Source: an uncultured Bacteroidales bacterium
GTDB taxonomy: Bacteria; Bacteroidota; Bacteroidia; Bacteroidales; UBA932
NCBI GenBank assembly: GCA_944322605.1
Contig: CALUPD010000001.1
Location: forward strand, 179,854 to 243,853
Direction: 5' to 3'
DNA length: 64,000 bases
In this document: in pieces, positions 19,088 through 28,069 of the stretch
How positions within the stretch are numbered: the first letter of the stretch is position 1
Layout: the number at the start of each line of letters is the position of its first letter
Position numbers and translations under genes: made by a program
Notes under the pieces: generated by a model
Seen by the model: the letters and a program-made list of their open reading frames with translations, nothing else
Databases searched by the model: none
Told to the model about the DNA's origin: nothing

Positions 19088-20827
19088 ATGAAGTACAGAC
19101 AGAAGATATTTTTTTACTTTTTAGCGGTATTTATAGTATTTACGGCTCTTATCGTTTACGTGCAGAGACAGATCGAGGAAGAATACAAGACCGATACCTT
19201 GAAAATGGACCTTGAGGATTATTCCAATGTGGTCGGGAAATTCGTCGAGAAGTACGGCATGGATTCGATACACATAGTGGCCGGGCTTTTGCCGGAAAAC
19301 ATGAGGCTTACGATCATAGACGAGGATGGAAAGGTCGTGTTCGACAATACCCTGACCACCGAGGAGGAGCGTGTTCTCGAAAGCCATTTCTACAGGCCCG
19401 AGATAGCAGTGGCCGGCAAAGACGGCATAGGCACGGCTGTGAGGTATTCCGACACGAAGAAAACGGAATATTACTATCTTGCAAAGGCGTTCGACGGGTT
19501 CTATTCCCGCGTGGCGCTTCCTTACAACATAGCCCTCAATTCTTTCCTGAAGGCGGACAATTATTTCCTCTATGTGATACTGTTCCTGTTTTTCGTCGCT
19601 TTGGCTTCCATATTGTTCATTTCCGACAAATTGGGCAAGTCGATAGCAGGCCTTAACAAGTTCATCAATTCGGTTGCAGAGAAGAATCCGTCCGATTTGG
19701 GAAATATAAAATTCCCGGCTACGGAGATAGGCGAGATAGGTTCGAAAATCGTCGATGTGTACAAGGAAGTGGAAAGGAAGAATCACGAAATCGAAAACGA
19801 GAAAGACAAGCTTATACAGCATCTTAACAATATCGATGAAGGGATAGCCATTTTCTCGTCCGACAGGAAATGCATATATTTCAACAGCCATTACATGAGG
19901 CATATGAACATGATACTGGACGAGGCTACTTTCGCTCCCGAGTCGGTATTCGAGGCTGTGGAATTTTCGCAGATGCTCGAATTCCTCAAAAAGAAGGATA
20001 CCGAGGCATTCGATAATTATCCTGTGCGCTGGTACGGGAAAATCAGCAAGGGCGGAAATTATTTCCTTGTCAAATTGATTATTTTCTATGACAGGAGCTT
20101 TGAAATACTGTTGTCCAATATAACCACGGACGAAGAAAACAGGGCCATCAAGCATGAAATGACAGGAAACATAGCCCATGAGCTCAGGACTCCGGTAAGT
20201 ACCATAAGCGGATATATCGAGACCTTGCTGCAAATGGGCGAAGGCGACGAGGAAAGGAAAAGGTTCTATTTGCAGCGTACTTATTCGCAGGTCCAGAGGC
20301 TGTCGGCTCTGATAAAGGATATTGCCTTGATTACCAAGATAGAAGAGGCTTCCAGCATGTTCGACATGGAAAAACTCGATGTCGCTTCCGTGGTTTCCGA
20401 CGTCCTTTCGGACTTAGACGAGAAGATAAAGGAGAGCGGGGCGAAGATAGTTGCCGGCATAAAGCCGGGAGTGTATGTCAACGGCAATTATACTCTGCTG
20501 TATTCGATATTCCGGAATCTTGCGGAAAACGCCTTGGTGTATGCGGCCGCTCCCGGAAGCGAAATAGGCATAGTCAATTATGCCACGGATGAGAAATTCC
20601 ATTATTTCAGGTTCTATGATTCAGGCCCTGGGGTTCCTGAAGAGCATCTTTCGAAGATGTTCGACAGGTTTTACAGGGTGGACAAGGGCAGAAGCCGCAA
20701 GAACGGCGGAACCGGCCTGGGCCTGTCGATTGTCAAGAATGCCGTGAAATTCCACGGCGGGGACATTTCGGCGAGAAACCGTGCCGGCGGAGGCCTTGAA
20801 TTCATGTTCTCGTTGAAGAAAATGTGA
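19088..20827 (+). CDS. phoR: PhoR-like sensor histidine kinase
   Basis: The 579-residue kinase has a transmembrane helix at about residues 7-25, an extracytoplasmic region of about 130 residues, a second helix (about 160-180), a HAMP-like linker, a PAS-like domain (about 230-340), the HisKA box with phosphorylated H364 in IAHELRTP and a HATPase_c domain with N box, DSGPGVPEEHL and GGTGLGLSIV. The frame opens at 19040, but the ATG at 19088 directly precedes the membrane anchor. It should phosphorylate the upstream PhoB-like regulator when PstSCAB-PhoU signals low phosphate. The periplasmic part is larger than in E. coli PhoR, so another input is possible. Confidence 0.88.
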   Translation: MKYRQKIFFYFLAVFIVFTALIVYVQRQIEEEYKTDTLKMDLEDYSNVVGKFVEKYGMDSIHIVAGLLPENMRLTIIDEDGKVVFDNTLTTEEERVLESHFYRPEIAVAGKDGIGTAVRYSDTKKTEYYYLAKAFDGFYSRVALPYNIALNSFLKADNYFLYVILFLFFVALASILFISDKLGKSIAGLNKFINSVAEKNPSDLGNIKFPATEIGEIGSKIVDVYKEVERKNHEIENEKDKLIQHLNNIDEGIAIFSSDRKCIYFNSHYMRHMNMILDEATFAPESVFEAVEFSQMLEFLKKKDTEAFDNYPVRWYGKISKGGNYFLVKLIIFYDRSFEILLSNITTDEENRAIKHEMTGNIAHELRTPVSTISGYIETLLQMGEGDEERKRFYLQRTYSQVQRLSALIKDIALITKIEEASSMFDMEKLDVASVVSDVLSDLDEKIKESGAKIVAGIKPGVYVNGNYTLLYSIFRNLAENALVYAAAPGSEIGIVNYATDEKFHYFRFYDSGPGVPEEHLSKMFDRFYRVDKGRSRKNGGTGLGLSIVKNAVKFHGGDISARNRAGGGLEFMFSLKKM

Positions 20828-20879
20828 TTGGCCGTCCTTTAAGGAGAAATGTAGCGGGCATAAGTCCCGAAAATAAACT

Positions 20880-20915
20880 GCACCCCGAAAGTACTGTATC
20901 TGACTTTCGGGGTGC
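20880..20915 (-). terminator. terminator between phoR and metY
   Basis: A perfect 13-bp stem (GCACCCCGAAAGT with ACTTTCGGGGTGC, loop of 10) lies between the convergent genes. On the minus strand it is followed by CAGTTTATTT, so it mainly ends metY; it may also stop phoR transcripts. Confidence 0.7.
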
Positions 20916-20941
20916 GGCTTCAAAAAGGGGCTTGCGCGGTT

Positions 20942-22216
20942 TTATCCCAATGCGCTTTCCAAATCGCAGATCAGGTCGTCTACGTTTTCTATCCCTGCCG
21001 ACAGCCGCAGCGTGTTCGGATAAACGCCGGCCGCAATCTGTTCTTTCGGGCTGAGTTGGGAATGCGTGGTGGATGCAGGATGCACTATGAGCGATTTCGT
21101 GTCTCCTACGCTTCCCACATGCAGTATGAGCTCAAGCCTGCTGACGAAATCCGCAGCTTCTTTGAATCCTCCTTTGACCTTGAATGTCATGACTCCTCCG
21201 AAACCGTGCCTGAGATATTTCTTTCCCAAGCCGTGATACGGGTTCTTCGGCAATCCGGGATAATTCACGCTTTCGACTTTGGGATGCCTTTCGAGGAATT
21301 CCGCTATTTCGAGCGCGTTGCCGCAGCATCTGTCCGCGCGCAGGGAAAGCGTTTCCAGTCCCTGTAGCATCAGAAAAGAGTTGAAAGGCGACGGCGCAGG
21401 TCCGAGATTCCTTAATCCGTCGATTCTTGCCCGTGCCGCGAATGCCGCGTTCCCGAATATTTCCGTATAGACGGCTCCGTGGTAGCTTTCCGAAGGTCCT
21501 GCCAAAAGAGGGTACTTGCCTATGTCCCATTTGAAATTCCCTCCGTCCACGATTACCCCGCCGAGCGCGGTCCCGTGACCGCAAATCCATTTTGTGGCTG
21601 AATGTATGCTTATGTTTGCCCCGTATTCTATGGGCCTGCATAAATAGCCCGCCATTCCGAACGTGTTGTCTACCAGCAGGCATATTCCCTTTTTGCGGGC
21701 AAGGTCCGCTATCGGTTCGAAGTCCGGGATGCTGAATGCCGGGTTCGCAAGGTTTTCTATGAAGATTGCTTTTGTGCTCCCGTCTATGAGGGGTTCGAGG
21801 TCTTCCGGCCTGTCGCTTTTCGCGAACCTGACTTCTATGCCCATGTCCCTTAACGTGATGGCGAACATTGTGAACGTGCCTCCGTACAGGAACGGGGACG
21901 AAACGATGTTGTCTCCTTTTTTGGCCACGTTAAGCAGGCTGAGCAGCACTGCCGATTGCCCGGAGGCCGTGGCAGTGGCGGCTACGCCGTTTTCAAGGGC
22001 CGCCATCCTTTTCTCGAATACTTCATTCGTGGTATTGGTTATCCTTGTGTAGATGTTGCCTGCCTTTTTCAATGAAAACAGGTCCGCTCCGTATTGCATG
22101 TCGTCGAATACGTAAGCCGTGCTTTGATAAATGGGGACTGCGGTGCCTTTGGATACAGGATCGATTTCCTGTCCTGCCCTTACCTGTAGCGTTTCGAATT
22201 TGTAGTTGCGTTTCAT
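20942..22216 (-). CDS. metY: O-acetylhomoserine aminocarboxypropyltransferase (sulfhydrylase)
   Basis: This PLP enzyme of the Cys/Met-metabolism family converts O-acetylhomoserine and sulfide to homocysteine. Visible motifs include YTRITNTTNEVFEKRMAALE near the N-terminus, the ATASGQSA phosphate-binding segment, and the PLP-lysine in SIHSATKWICGHG (about residue 205). The length of 424 residues suits MetY rather than the shorter MetB/MetC. The frame is open to 22348 inside thrA, but the ATG at 22216 gives the normal MKRNYKFETLQVRAG start. It is third in metX-thrA-metY, after an 89-bp gap. Product of its reaction is the precursor of methionine. Confidence 0.92.
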   Translation of the reverse strand: MKRNYKFETLQVRAGQEIDPVSKGTAVPIYQSTAYVFDDMQYGADLFSLKKAGNIYTRITNTTNEVFEKRMAALENGVAATATASGQSAVLLSLLNVAKKGDNIVSSPFLYGGTFTMFAITLRDMGIEVRFAKSDRPEDLEPLIDGSTKAIFIENLANPAFSIPDFEPIADLARKKGICLLVDNTFGMAGYLCRPIEYGANISIHSATKWICGHGTALGGVIVDGGNFKWDIGKYPLLAGPSESYHGAVYTEIFGNAAFAARARIDGLRNLGPAPSPFNSFLMLQGLETLSLRADRCCGNALEIAEFLERHPKVESVNYPGLPKNPYHGLGKKYLRHGFGGVMTFKVKGGFKEAADFVSRLELILHVGSVGDTKSLIVHPASTTHSQLSPKEQIAAGVYPNTLRLSAGIENVDDLICDLESALG

Positions 22217-22305
22217 GATTTTTTGGTTTTTATTGTTTGTTATCGGAATATATGCTTGCCCGCATTTGCGGCCTGTCGAAACGAGGCGTTTTGCGGATAA
22301 TCTGT

Positions 22306-24768
22306 TCAGATCAATATGTCGTTCAAAAGGCCTGAGGCCGTCTGGCATGCCCCTGCGCCTGCTCCCTGTATGACAAGCGGGGAAGGGTAGAAGTCGGTCG
22401 TTATTATCGCCGCGTTGTCCGTTCCGGACAGGTTGTAGAGGGGATGGTCGCTTCCTATGCTCTCAAGCGACATTTTTGCCTTGTATCCCGGCTCGGAATT
22501 CCCGTCTATCGTTATTGAGGCTATGTATCTGAGGCGTTTCCCTTCAGAAGCCGCTTTGGCGTATATGCCTGCGAAAACATTCTCGTTTTCTTCAAGCTTC
22601 GTGTAGAAATCTTCTTTTTTCGCATTGAGTATGCTGTCGCTCAGGAGCGGTTCGGATTCAATGTCCTTTTCATCTATGCGTGCTCCGGCCTCTCTTGCTA
22701 TTATCAGCAATTTGCGCAATACGTCCCTTCCGCTCAGGTCGAGCCTCGGGTCGGGTTCTGTGTATCCCAACGAGCTGGCTTTGCGGACCGTCTCGGCGAA
22801 CGTGCATGTCTTTCCGCCGTCATAAGTGCTGAATATGTAATTCAACGTGCCTGAGAGGACGGCTTCTATGCGGTGTATCCTGTCCCCGCTGTTTACGCTT
22901 CTTGAGATGGATTCGAGTATTGGCAGTGCCGCTCCTGCCGTGGTCTCGTACCTGAGGGCCGCTCCGTTTTCAATCGCCGTTTCCTTCAGCTTGCGGTATT
23001 GGCTGTAAGGGGAGGAAAATGTTATTTTGTTGCATGCCACCACGTCATACCCGTATTTGAACAGGTTCATGTATTTGTACGCGATGTCCGAGCATGCCGT
23101 GCAGTCCACGAATATCGAATTTTCAAGGCGGATCTCCGCAAGTTCCTTGAAATATGCTTCCGAAGACGCGTTCTTTCCTTCCGACAGCAGTTTCTCTATC
23201 TTTTCAGGACTCAGGCCTCCAGTGTCTATGGTGTATTTCCTGCTGTTCGATATGCCGGCGATTCTGATCCTTTTGCCTGTCCTTTTCTCGATATTGCCGG
23301 CATTTTTCCCGATAATGTCCACCAATGCCTTTCCGACAGTCCCGTAGCCTGCTATGAAAAGGTTTATTTCCTTGACGGAATCATTTTCGAAGAATTCGTC
23401 ATGTATGTGCCGTATGGCTTTGTCGGTGTCCGAAGATCTGACGATTACCGATATGTTCCTTTCCGACGAGCCTTGGGCCGTGGCTCTTATGGAAATGCCG
23501 TGCCTTCCCAATGCCGATAACATTTTTCCCGTGGTTCCGCATTGGTTAAGTATGTCCTCGCCGACTATGCATACTATCGAGTATCCTTTTTCCACTTTCA
23601 AGGGATTGAGCTTTCCGAGCGATATTTCGTAGGCGAAGCATGCATCGGCCGCTTTTTTCGCCTTTTCCGCGTCCTTCTCGGAAATGGCTATGCACATGGT
23701 ATGCACGGAGGATGCCTGCGTTATGAGGATGATGTTTATTCCGTTCCTGCTCAGGGTTTCGAAAAGGCGGCTTGAAAATCCAGGTATTCCGACCATTCCG
23801 TTTCCTTCCAACGAAATAAGGGCGATGTCCCCGGAGTTGGATATGCCGGCTATCTTTTCTTTCTGCCTCGGCGGGTTCTGTTCTATCAGCGTTCCGCTGC
23901 AATCCGGATGGAAAGTGTCTTTTACATAAATCGGAATGTTTTTCGATACGGCAGGATATATCGTAGGCGGGTATATGACCTTGGCCCCGAAATGCGAAAG
24001 CTCCTGCGCCGCCCTGTAGGATATGTTGCTGATGGTTTTTGCCGAAGGCGCGATTTTCGGGTCGGCGGTCATGATTCCGGGAACATCGGTCCATATTTCC
24101 AGTATCCTCGCATTGCATCCTGCGGCGAGCAATGAAGCCGTGTAATCGGAGCCTCCGCGTCCCAATGTCACCGTCCTGCCTTTCTCATCCGAGGCGATGA
24201 ATCCAGGAAAAACGAAAAGGGTGCATATCGGGTTGGATTCTATTACGGAGGATACGTTATGGCATGTGGCTGCCAGGTCCGCTATGTTGTCTTTCCCGTT
24301 TTTGACCGTCTTTATGACGTCTCTTGAATCCACCCATTTTGTTTCTATTCCCATCGAGGCCGTTTTTCCGGCAATTATTTTCGATGAGAGCAATTCGCCG
24401 CACCCTTGTATCGTGTCAAGGGATGTTTCGCTCAGTTCGCCCAAAAGGTAAACCCCGTAGGCTGTCTTTTCAAGTGAGTCGAATATGCCGTCGCAGAATG
24501 CGAGGGTATCCTCGTGTTTTTCTACAGGCAGCAGCTCCCGTATGATCTGATGGTGGATGTCTCGGTATTCCGATATGAGGTCCTTGTATTTCTCGTCCTT
24601 GGAAGAAGCCATTCCGGCGATTCTGATCAATGCGTCCGTGAATCCCCTGATTGCGGAGCATACCACGATTGTCCTGTCATTGTCTGCGGCCTTGGCGATG
24701 ATGCCTATGGCCTTTTCGATGTTCGAAGCGTTGGCGACTGACGAGCCGCCGAATTTCAATACTTGCAT
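22306..24768 (-). CDS. thrA: bifunctional aspartokinase/homoserine dehydrogenase
   Basis: The 820-residue fusion catalyses the first and third steps from aspartate to homoserine. Residues 1 to about 290 form aspartokinase (KFGGSSVAN at the start, GRGGSDYTASLLAAG later), about 300-450 hold paired ACT domains for threonine feedback, and about 460-820 form homoserine dehydrogenase (Rossmann motif AGYGTVGKALVDI, then YETTAGAALPIL and the GRDVLRKL region). Length is that of ThrA/MetL. It lies 11 bp after metX and 89 bp before metY, tying homoserine production to its acetylation and sulfhydrylation. Its activity also supplies threonine. Confidence 0.95.
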   Translation of the reverse strand: MQVLKFGGSSVANASNIEKAIGIIAKAADNDRTIVVCSAIRGFTDALIRIAGMASSKDEKYKDLISEYRDIHHQIIRELLPVEKHEDTLAFCDGIFDSLEKTAYGVYLLGELSETSLDTIQGCGELLSSKIIAGKTASMGIETKWVDSRDVIKTVKNGKDNIADLAATCHNVSSVIESNPICTLFVFPGFIASDEKGRTVTLGRGGSDYTASLLAAGCNARILEIWTDVPGIMTADPKIAPSAKTISNISYRAAQELSHFGAKVIYPPTIYPAVSKNIPIYVKDTFHPDCSGTLIEQNPPRQKEKIAGISNSGDIALISLEGNGMVGIPGFSSRLFETLSRNGINIILITQASSVHTMCIAISEKDAEKAKKAADACFAYEISLGKLNPLKVEKGYSIVCIVGEDILNQCGTTGKMLSALGRHGISIRATAQGSSERNISVIVRSSDTDKAIRHIHDEFFENDSVKEINLFIAGYGTVGKALVDIIGKNAGNIEKRTGKRIRIAGISNSRKYTIDTGGLSPEKIEKLLSEGKNASSEAYFKELAEIRLENSIFVDCTACSDIAYKYMNLFKYGYDVVACNKITFSSPYSQYRKLKETAIENGAALRYETTAGAALPILESISRSVNSGDRIHRIEAVLSGTLNYIFSTYDGGKTCTFAETVRKASSLGYTEPDPRLDLSGRDVLRKLLIIAREAGARIDEKDIESEPLLSDSILNAKKEDFYTKLEENENVFAGIYAKAASEGKRLRYIASITIDGNSEPGYKAKMSLESIGSDHPLYNLSGTDNAAIITTDFYPSPLVIQGAGAGACQTASGLLNDILI

Positions 24769-24779
24769 AGTGTTTTATA

Positions 24780-25826
24780 TTAATGATTTATGATTTGAAT
24801 TCCATTTTGTGCGGCATGTTTGTGCGCCGCCGGGCGGAGGAACGTGCGTTCCTCCAATATCCGTATCAGCTGTTCGTATTCGAGCAGGAATCCGTCATGC
24901 CCGAAATCTGAATGCAGTTCCCTGTATCCGGCGTTCGGAATATGGCGTGCCATGGCCTTCTGCTCTTCTGTGGGGAAAAGGTTGTCGGTGTCTATTCCGA
25001 TTACGGTGCATTCGGCCCTGATTCCGTTTAAGGCCTTTTGTATGCCGCCCCTGTCCCGTCCTGCGTTATGGCTGTCCACTGCGTGCGTGAGATACCAGTA
25101 TGAATATGCATCGAACCTGTCCGAGAGCTTTTTCCCCTGATGCCTTTCGTAGGAGCAGGCTTTTCGGGCGAATAAAGCATTCTCGTCGTCCTCGTGCTGG
25201 GTCGAATTGTATCCTTTGTAGCTCCTGTATGAAATGAGAGCGATGGCTCTTGCGGCCTTCAATCCTTCTTTTCCGCTTCCGGCGTCTTTTTGTTTGAAAA
25301 ACGTCGGATCGGCTTCAATGGCCATCCTTTGGGCCTCGTTGTAGGCTGTGGCCCACGGCGTGACCCTTGCGCCGCATGCTATAAGCACGGCGTGCCTTAT
25401 GGAGTCCGGGTCCATGATCGCCCATTCGAGGACCTGGAATCCGCCTATCGACCCTCCGATGAGAATGTCTATGCTTTTTATGCCAAGATGCCTTTTCAGT
25501 AGGATTTCGGCCTTTACCATGTCCCTGATCGTGATTTTCGGGAATCCGAGGTACGACGGTCCTGTCAAAGGGCCGGAAGAACCGTATGGCGAGCAAAGCA
25601 TGTTGGCGCATACTACCGTGTATTTTCCTGTGTCTATCGGCTTGCCGTTTCCGACAAGTTCCGGCCACCATTCGGACGGGTCCGAGTTCGCGGTAAGCGC
25701 GTGGCATATCCATATTACACTGCTGCTTTCGTGTCGTGATATATGATATGTTATTTTTAAATTCTCTATGATTTCTCCAGATTCGCATTCGAAAGGCGAG
25801 CCGAGTATGTACTCTTCTTTTTCCAT
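24780..25826 (-). CDS. metX: homoserine O-acetyltransferase
   Basis: The 348-residue alpha/beta-hydrolase-fold enzyme transfers acetyl from acetyl-CoA to homoserine. The catalytic serine is in IGGSIGGFQ (about residue 127), the acid in GIDTDNLFP and the histidine in SDFGHDGFL. The CANMLCSPYGSSGP and GPSYLGFP motifs are typical of MetX. It heads the metX-thrA-metY cluster; thrA starts 11 bp after its stop. Some family members use succinyl-CoA instead, which I cannot tell here. The C-terminus has an extra basic tail of about 15 residues. Upstream lies a long non-coding leader. Confidence 0.93.
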   Translation of the reverse strand: MEKEEYILGSPFECESGEIIENLKITYHISRHESSSVIWICHALTANSDPSEWWPELVGNGKPIDTGKYTVVCANMLCSPYGSSGPLTGPSYLGFPKITIRDMVKAEILLKRHLGIKSIDILIGGSIGGFQVLEWAIMDPDSIRHAVLIACGARVTPWATAYNEAQRMAIEADPTFFKQKDAGSGKEGLKAARAIALISYRSYKGYNSTQHEDDENALFARKACSYERHQGKKLSDRFDAYSYWYLTHAVDSHNAGRDRGGIQKALNGIRAECTVIGIDTDNLFPTEEQKAMARHIPNAGYRELHSDFGHDGFLLEYEQLIRILEERTFLRPAAHKHAAQNGIQIINH

Positions 25827-26370
25827 GGCTTTAATATTTGTCCTGATGTTTTATGCCGGTCGCGGGCTGCCGGTTTCCTGATTTGTGAAATTGTTTGTAT
25901 ACAGTGAGTTGTCGTGATAATACGGCTATCCGGAAGGATATGGCTGTCGCATCCCGTCCTGCTGTCCGTCATGCGCTTGCCAGTCGGAATGCGATTGGCC
26001 GCCATGCGGGCAAGGACCGGTTCAGTCCTGCAAGCTCCTTCCTGCCGCATTGGCTGCGTTTAGGATGGGGCTTTGCCGATAAGCGTTTAAAGGCTTTTCA
26101 TGCATTAAGGCGTGAACCTGTATGCAGTTTCAAGATTTTAAGATGCTGTCGGCTTGTATGATTTTGTTTGGAATGCCTCCGCGATAAGACCCTTCGCGGC
26201 CGGGCAAAAGAATAATCTATGCATCTGAGCGATGCATTCGCATTGACATCATGAATATGGAAAATGAATTTCTCATCAAATGCTTTTACGAATTATCCGA
26301 TGTCAAAGCTAAGAAAATATTTTTATTGATGCAAGAAAAACGAATTAAATCATATGCGATAGCCATTTTC
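25827..26370. other. non-coding region of about 540 bp upstream of metX
   Basis: No convincing gene. On the minus strand it can form several GC-rich hairpins, for example AGGAC/GTCCT around 26015-26031 and ATCC/GGAT near 25929-25940, and it lies just before metX. I searched by eye for SAM-I, SAM-II, cobalamin and THF riboswitch cores and did not find them. No Bacteroidota -7 element was found close to metX. It may hold an unrecognised leader or decayed sequence. Confidence 0.5.
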
Positions 26371-27993
26371 TTATTTTTCGAGGCCGCGTTTTTCCGCTAT
26401 TGCCTGCGCGGCCCTGATTCCGTCTATGGCGGAAGATACGATTCCTCCGGAATAGCCGGCCCCCTCTCCGCACGGATACAGGCCTTCGTTGCCTGCATGT
26501 TGCAATGTGGACGGGTCGCGCGGAATCCTTACCGGTGACGATGTCCTTGATTCTACGCCCAACAGCAAGGCTTCCCTTGTGAAGAACCCGTGCATTTTCC
26601 TGTCGAATTCGGAAAAGGCCTTTCTCATTCTTGACGACACGATGGCAGGGAGGATTTCGTGCAATGGCAAGGAGACCGTTCCGGGCTTGTATGAGGAAGA
26701 GGGCAGGGAGGAAGAAGTTATTCCTTTTACGAAATCGGTCATGCGCTGTGCCGGAGCGGCAAACGGATTCCCTGTTTTCCCTGTTGCCGCCCTCATTCTG
26801 TTGACAGCCGTGAATGCTGCCTGCTCTGCGGCTTTTTGGAATTCAAGAACGGAGAAAACGCCGTATTTCCCGTATTCCGGGACGTCTTCGGGATTTACTG
26901 AAACGACTATTCCGGAATTGGCCCATTGGGAATTCCTTTTTGAATTGGACATTCCGTTCAAAACAGTTTCATTTTCTCCGGTAGAGGAAGGCACGAGCAA
27001 GCCGCCCGGGCACATGCAAAAGGAGAAGACTCCCCGTCCGTCTATCTGTGTCACGAGAGAATATTCGGCCGGAGGAAGGATTCCTTCGAATTTGCCTTTG
27101 TATTGGATTTTGTCGATAAGGGCCTGCGGGTGTTCCGCCCGTACTCCGAGGGCGAATCCTTTTGCTTCGAGCTTCCATCCTTTCCTGTCGAACATTTCAT
27201 ATATGTCCCTTGCGGAATGCCCGGTCGCGAGTATGACGTCGCTTCCTCGGAAAACCCTTCCGTCAGAACATTCGGCTTCCCATTCCGTGCCGTTTCCCTC
27301 TTGCCGTCCATGGCCCGGCCGGCCTCCTGAGGGGCGCAGGTCGATGACTTTTGCCCCGAAATGGTATTCCCCGCCGAATCCGGTTATGGTGTTCCTGATC
27401 TTTTCCACGATTGAAGGCAGCCTGTCGCTTCCTATGTGGGGATGGGCTTCGTACATGATCGACGGGTCTGCCCCGAAATTGACAAGCTGCGCGAGGACTT
27501 CGCGTATGTCCCCGCGTTTGCTGGAGCGGGTGAACAATTTCCCGTCCGAGAATGTCCCCGCCCCTCCTTCGCCGAAACAGAAATTGGATTCGGGGTTCAA
27601 TATGCCCTTGGCGGACAATGCCCCTATGTCGAATTTTCTTTTATGCACGTCCTTGCCGCGTTCCAGCATCACGGGTTTTATGCCGTAGCGCAGAAGCCTG
27701 AGCGCGGCGAACATTCCGGCCGGTCCTGCTCCTATGACTATTACGGCAGGACTGGAACTGTCGGCATGCCTGTATGGCGGCAGGGCGTATCTTCCTGTCG
27801 CAGGCTCGCCTGCCTTGAAGGCGCGGATCAGGTATCTGTAACGTATGCCGCCCCTTGCGTCAAGGGAACGCCTGAGTATGTCGTATTCTCCTACGGACGA
27901 GCACGGCACGTGCATGGCCGCCGCCGCTGCGGAAATGATCATTTCCCTTGTCGGCCTTTCATCGGGAGATAGCGTGAGTTCGAATTCTTTCAT
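26371..27993 (-). CDS. FAD-dependent dehydrogenase (COG2509-type)
   Basis: The protein of about 540 residues has an N-terminal ferredoxin-like region (about residues 1-90), then the FAD-binding GAGPAGMFAALRL motif (about 100), the FGEGGAGTFSDGKL segment and a C-terminal GEGAGYSGGIVSSAIDG FAD motif. These are hallmarks of an uncharacterised FAD-dependent dehydrogenase family common in anaerobes. The frame stays open to 28155, which would overlap tsaD by 86 bp; I chose the ATG at 27993 because MKEFELTLSPDE begins the family's N-terminal domain (28008 is the alternative). It lies 76 bp after tsaD on the same strand. The substrate is not known. Confidence 0.85.
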   Translation of the reverse strand: MKEFELTLSPDERPTREMIISAAAAAMHVPCSSVGEYDILRRSLDARGGIRYRYLIRAFKAGEPATGRYALPPYRHADSSSPAVIVIGAGPAGMFAALRLLRYGIKPVMLERGKDVHKRKFDIGALSAKGILNPESNFCFGEGGAGTFSDGKLFTRSSKRGDIREVLAQLVNFGADPSIMYEAHPHIGSDRLPSIVEKIRNTITGFGGEYHFGAKVIDLRPSGGRPGHGRQEGNGTEWEAECSDGRVFRGSDVILATGHSARDIYEMFDRKGWKLEAKGFALGVRAEHPQALIDKIQYKGKFEGILPPAEYSLVTQIDGRGVFSFCMCPGGLLVPSSTGENETVLNGMSNSKRNSQWANSGIVVSVNPEDVPEYGKYGVFSVLEFQKAAEQAAFTAVNRMRAATGKTGNPFAAPAQRMTDFVKGITSSSLPSSSYKPGTVSLPLHEILPAIVSSRMRKAFSEFDRKMHGFFTREALLLGVESRTSSPVRIPRDPSTLQHAGNEGLYPCGEGAGYSGGIVSSAIDGIRAAQAIAEKRGLEK

Positions 27994-28069
27994 TTTTCCT
28001 GTCAGCATGCAATGCCTGCCGGACGGCCATGCCTTTGCTGGCTGCCTCCCGGCGAAGACTATATTTCTG

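Noticed and set aside
20881..20915. Inverted repeat as an insertion-sequence end
   Set aside because: It is a simple stem-loop between convergent genes and fits a terminator better; no transposase nearby.
25895..26161. 88-residue ORF in the metX leader
   Set aside because: Arg/Ala-rich reading of GC-rich leader DNA on the strand opposite metX; no domain or promoter.
25827..26370. SAM, cobalamin or THF riboswitch upstream of metX
   Set aside because: None of the core consensus segments was found on either strand by eye.
26251..26538. ORF of 95 residues upstream of the FAD dehydrogenase stop
   Set aside because: Its second half is antisense to the FAD dehydrogenase gene and the N-terminal part has no recognisable domain.
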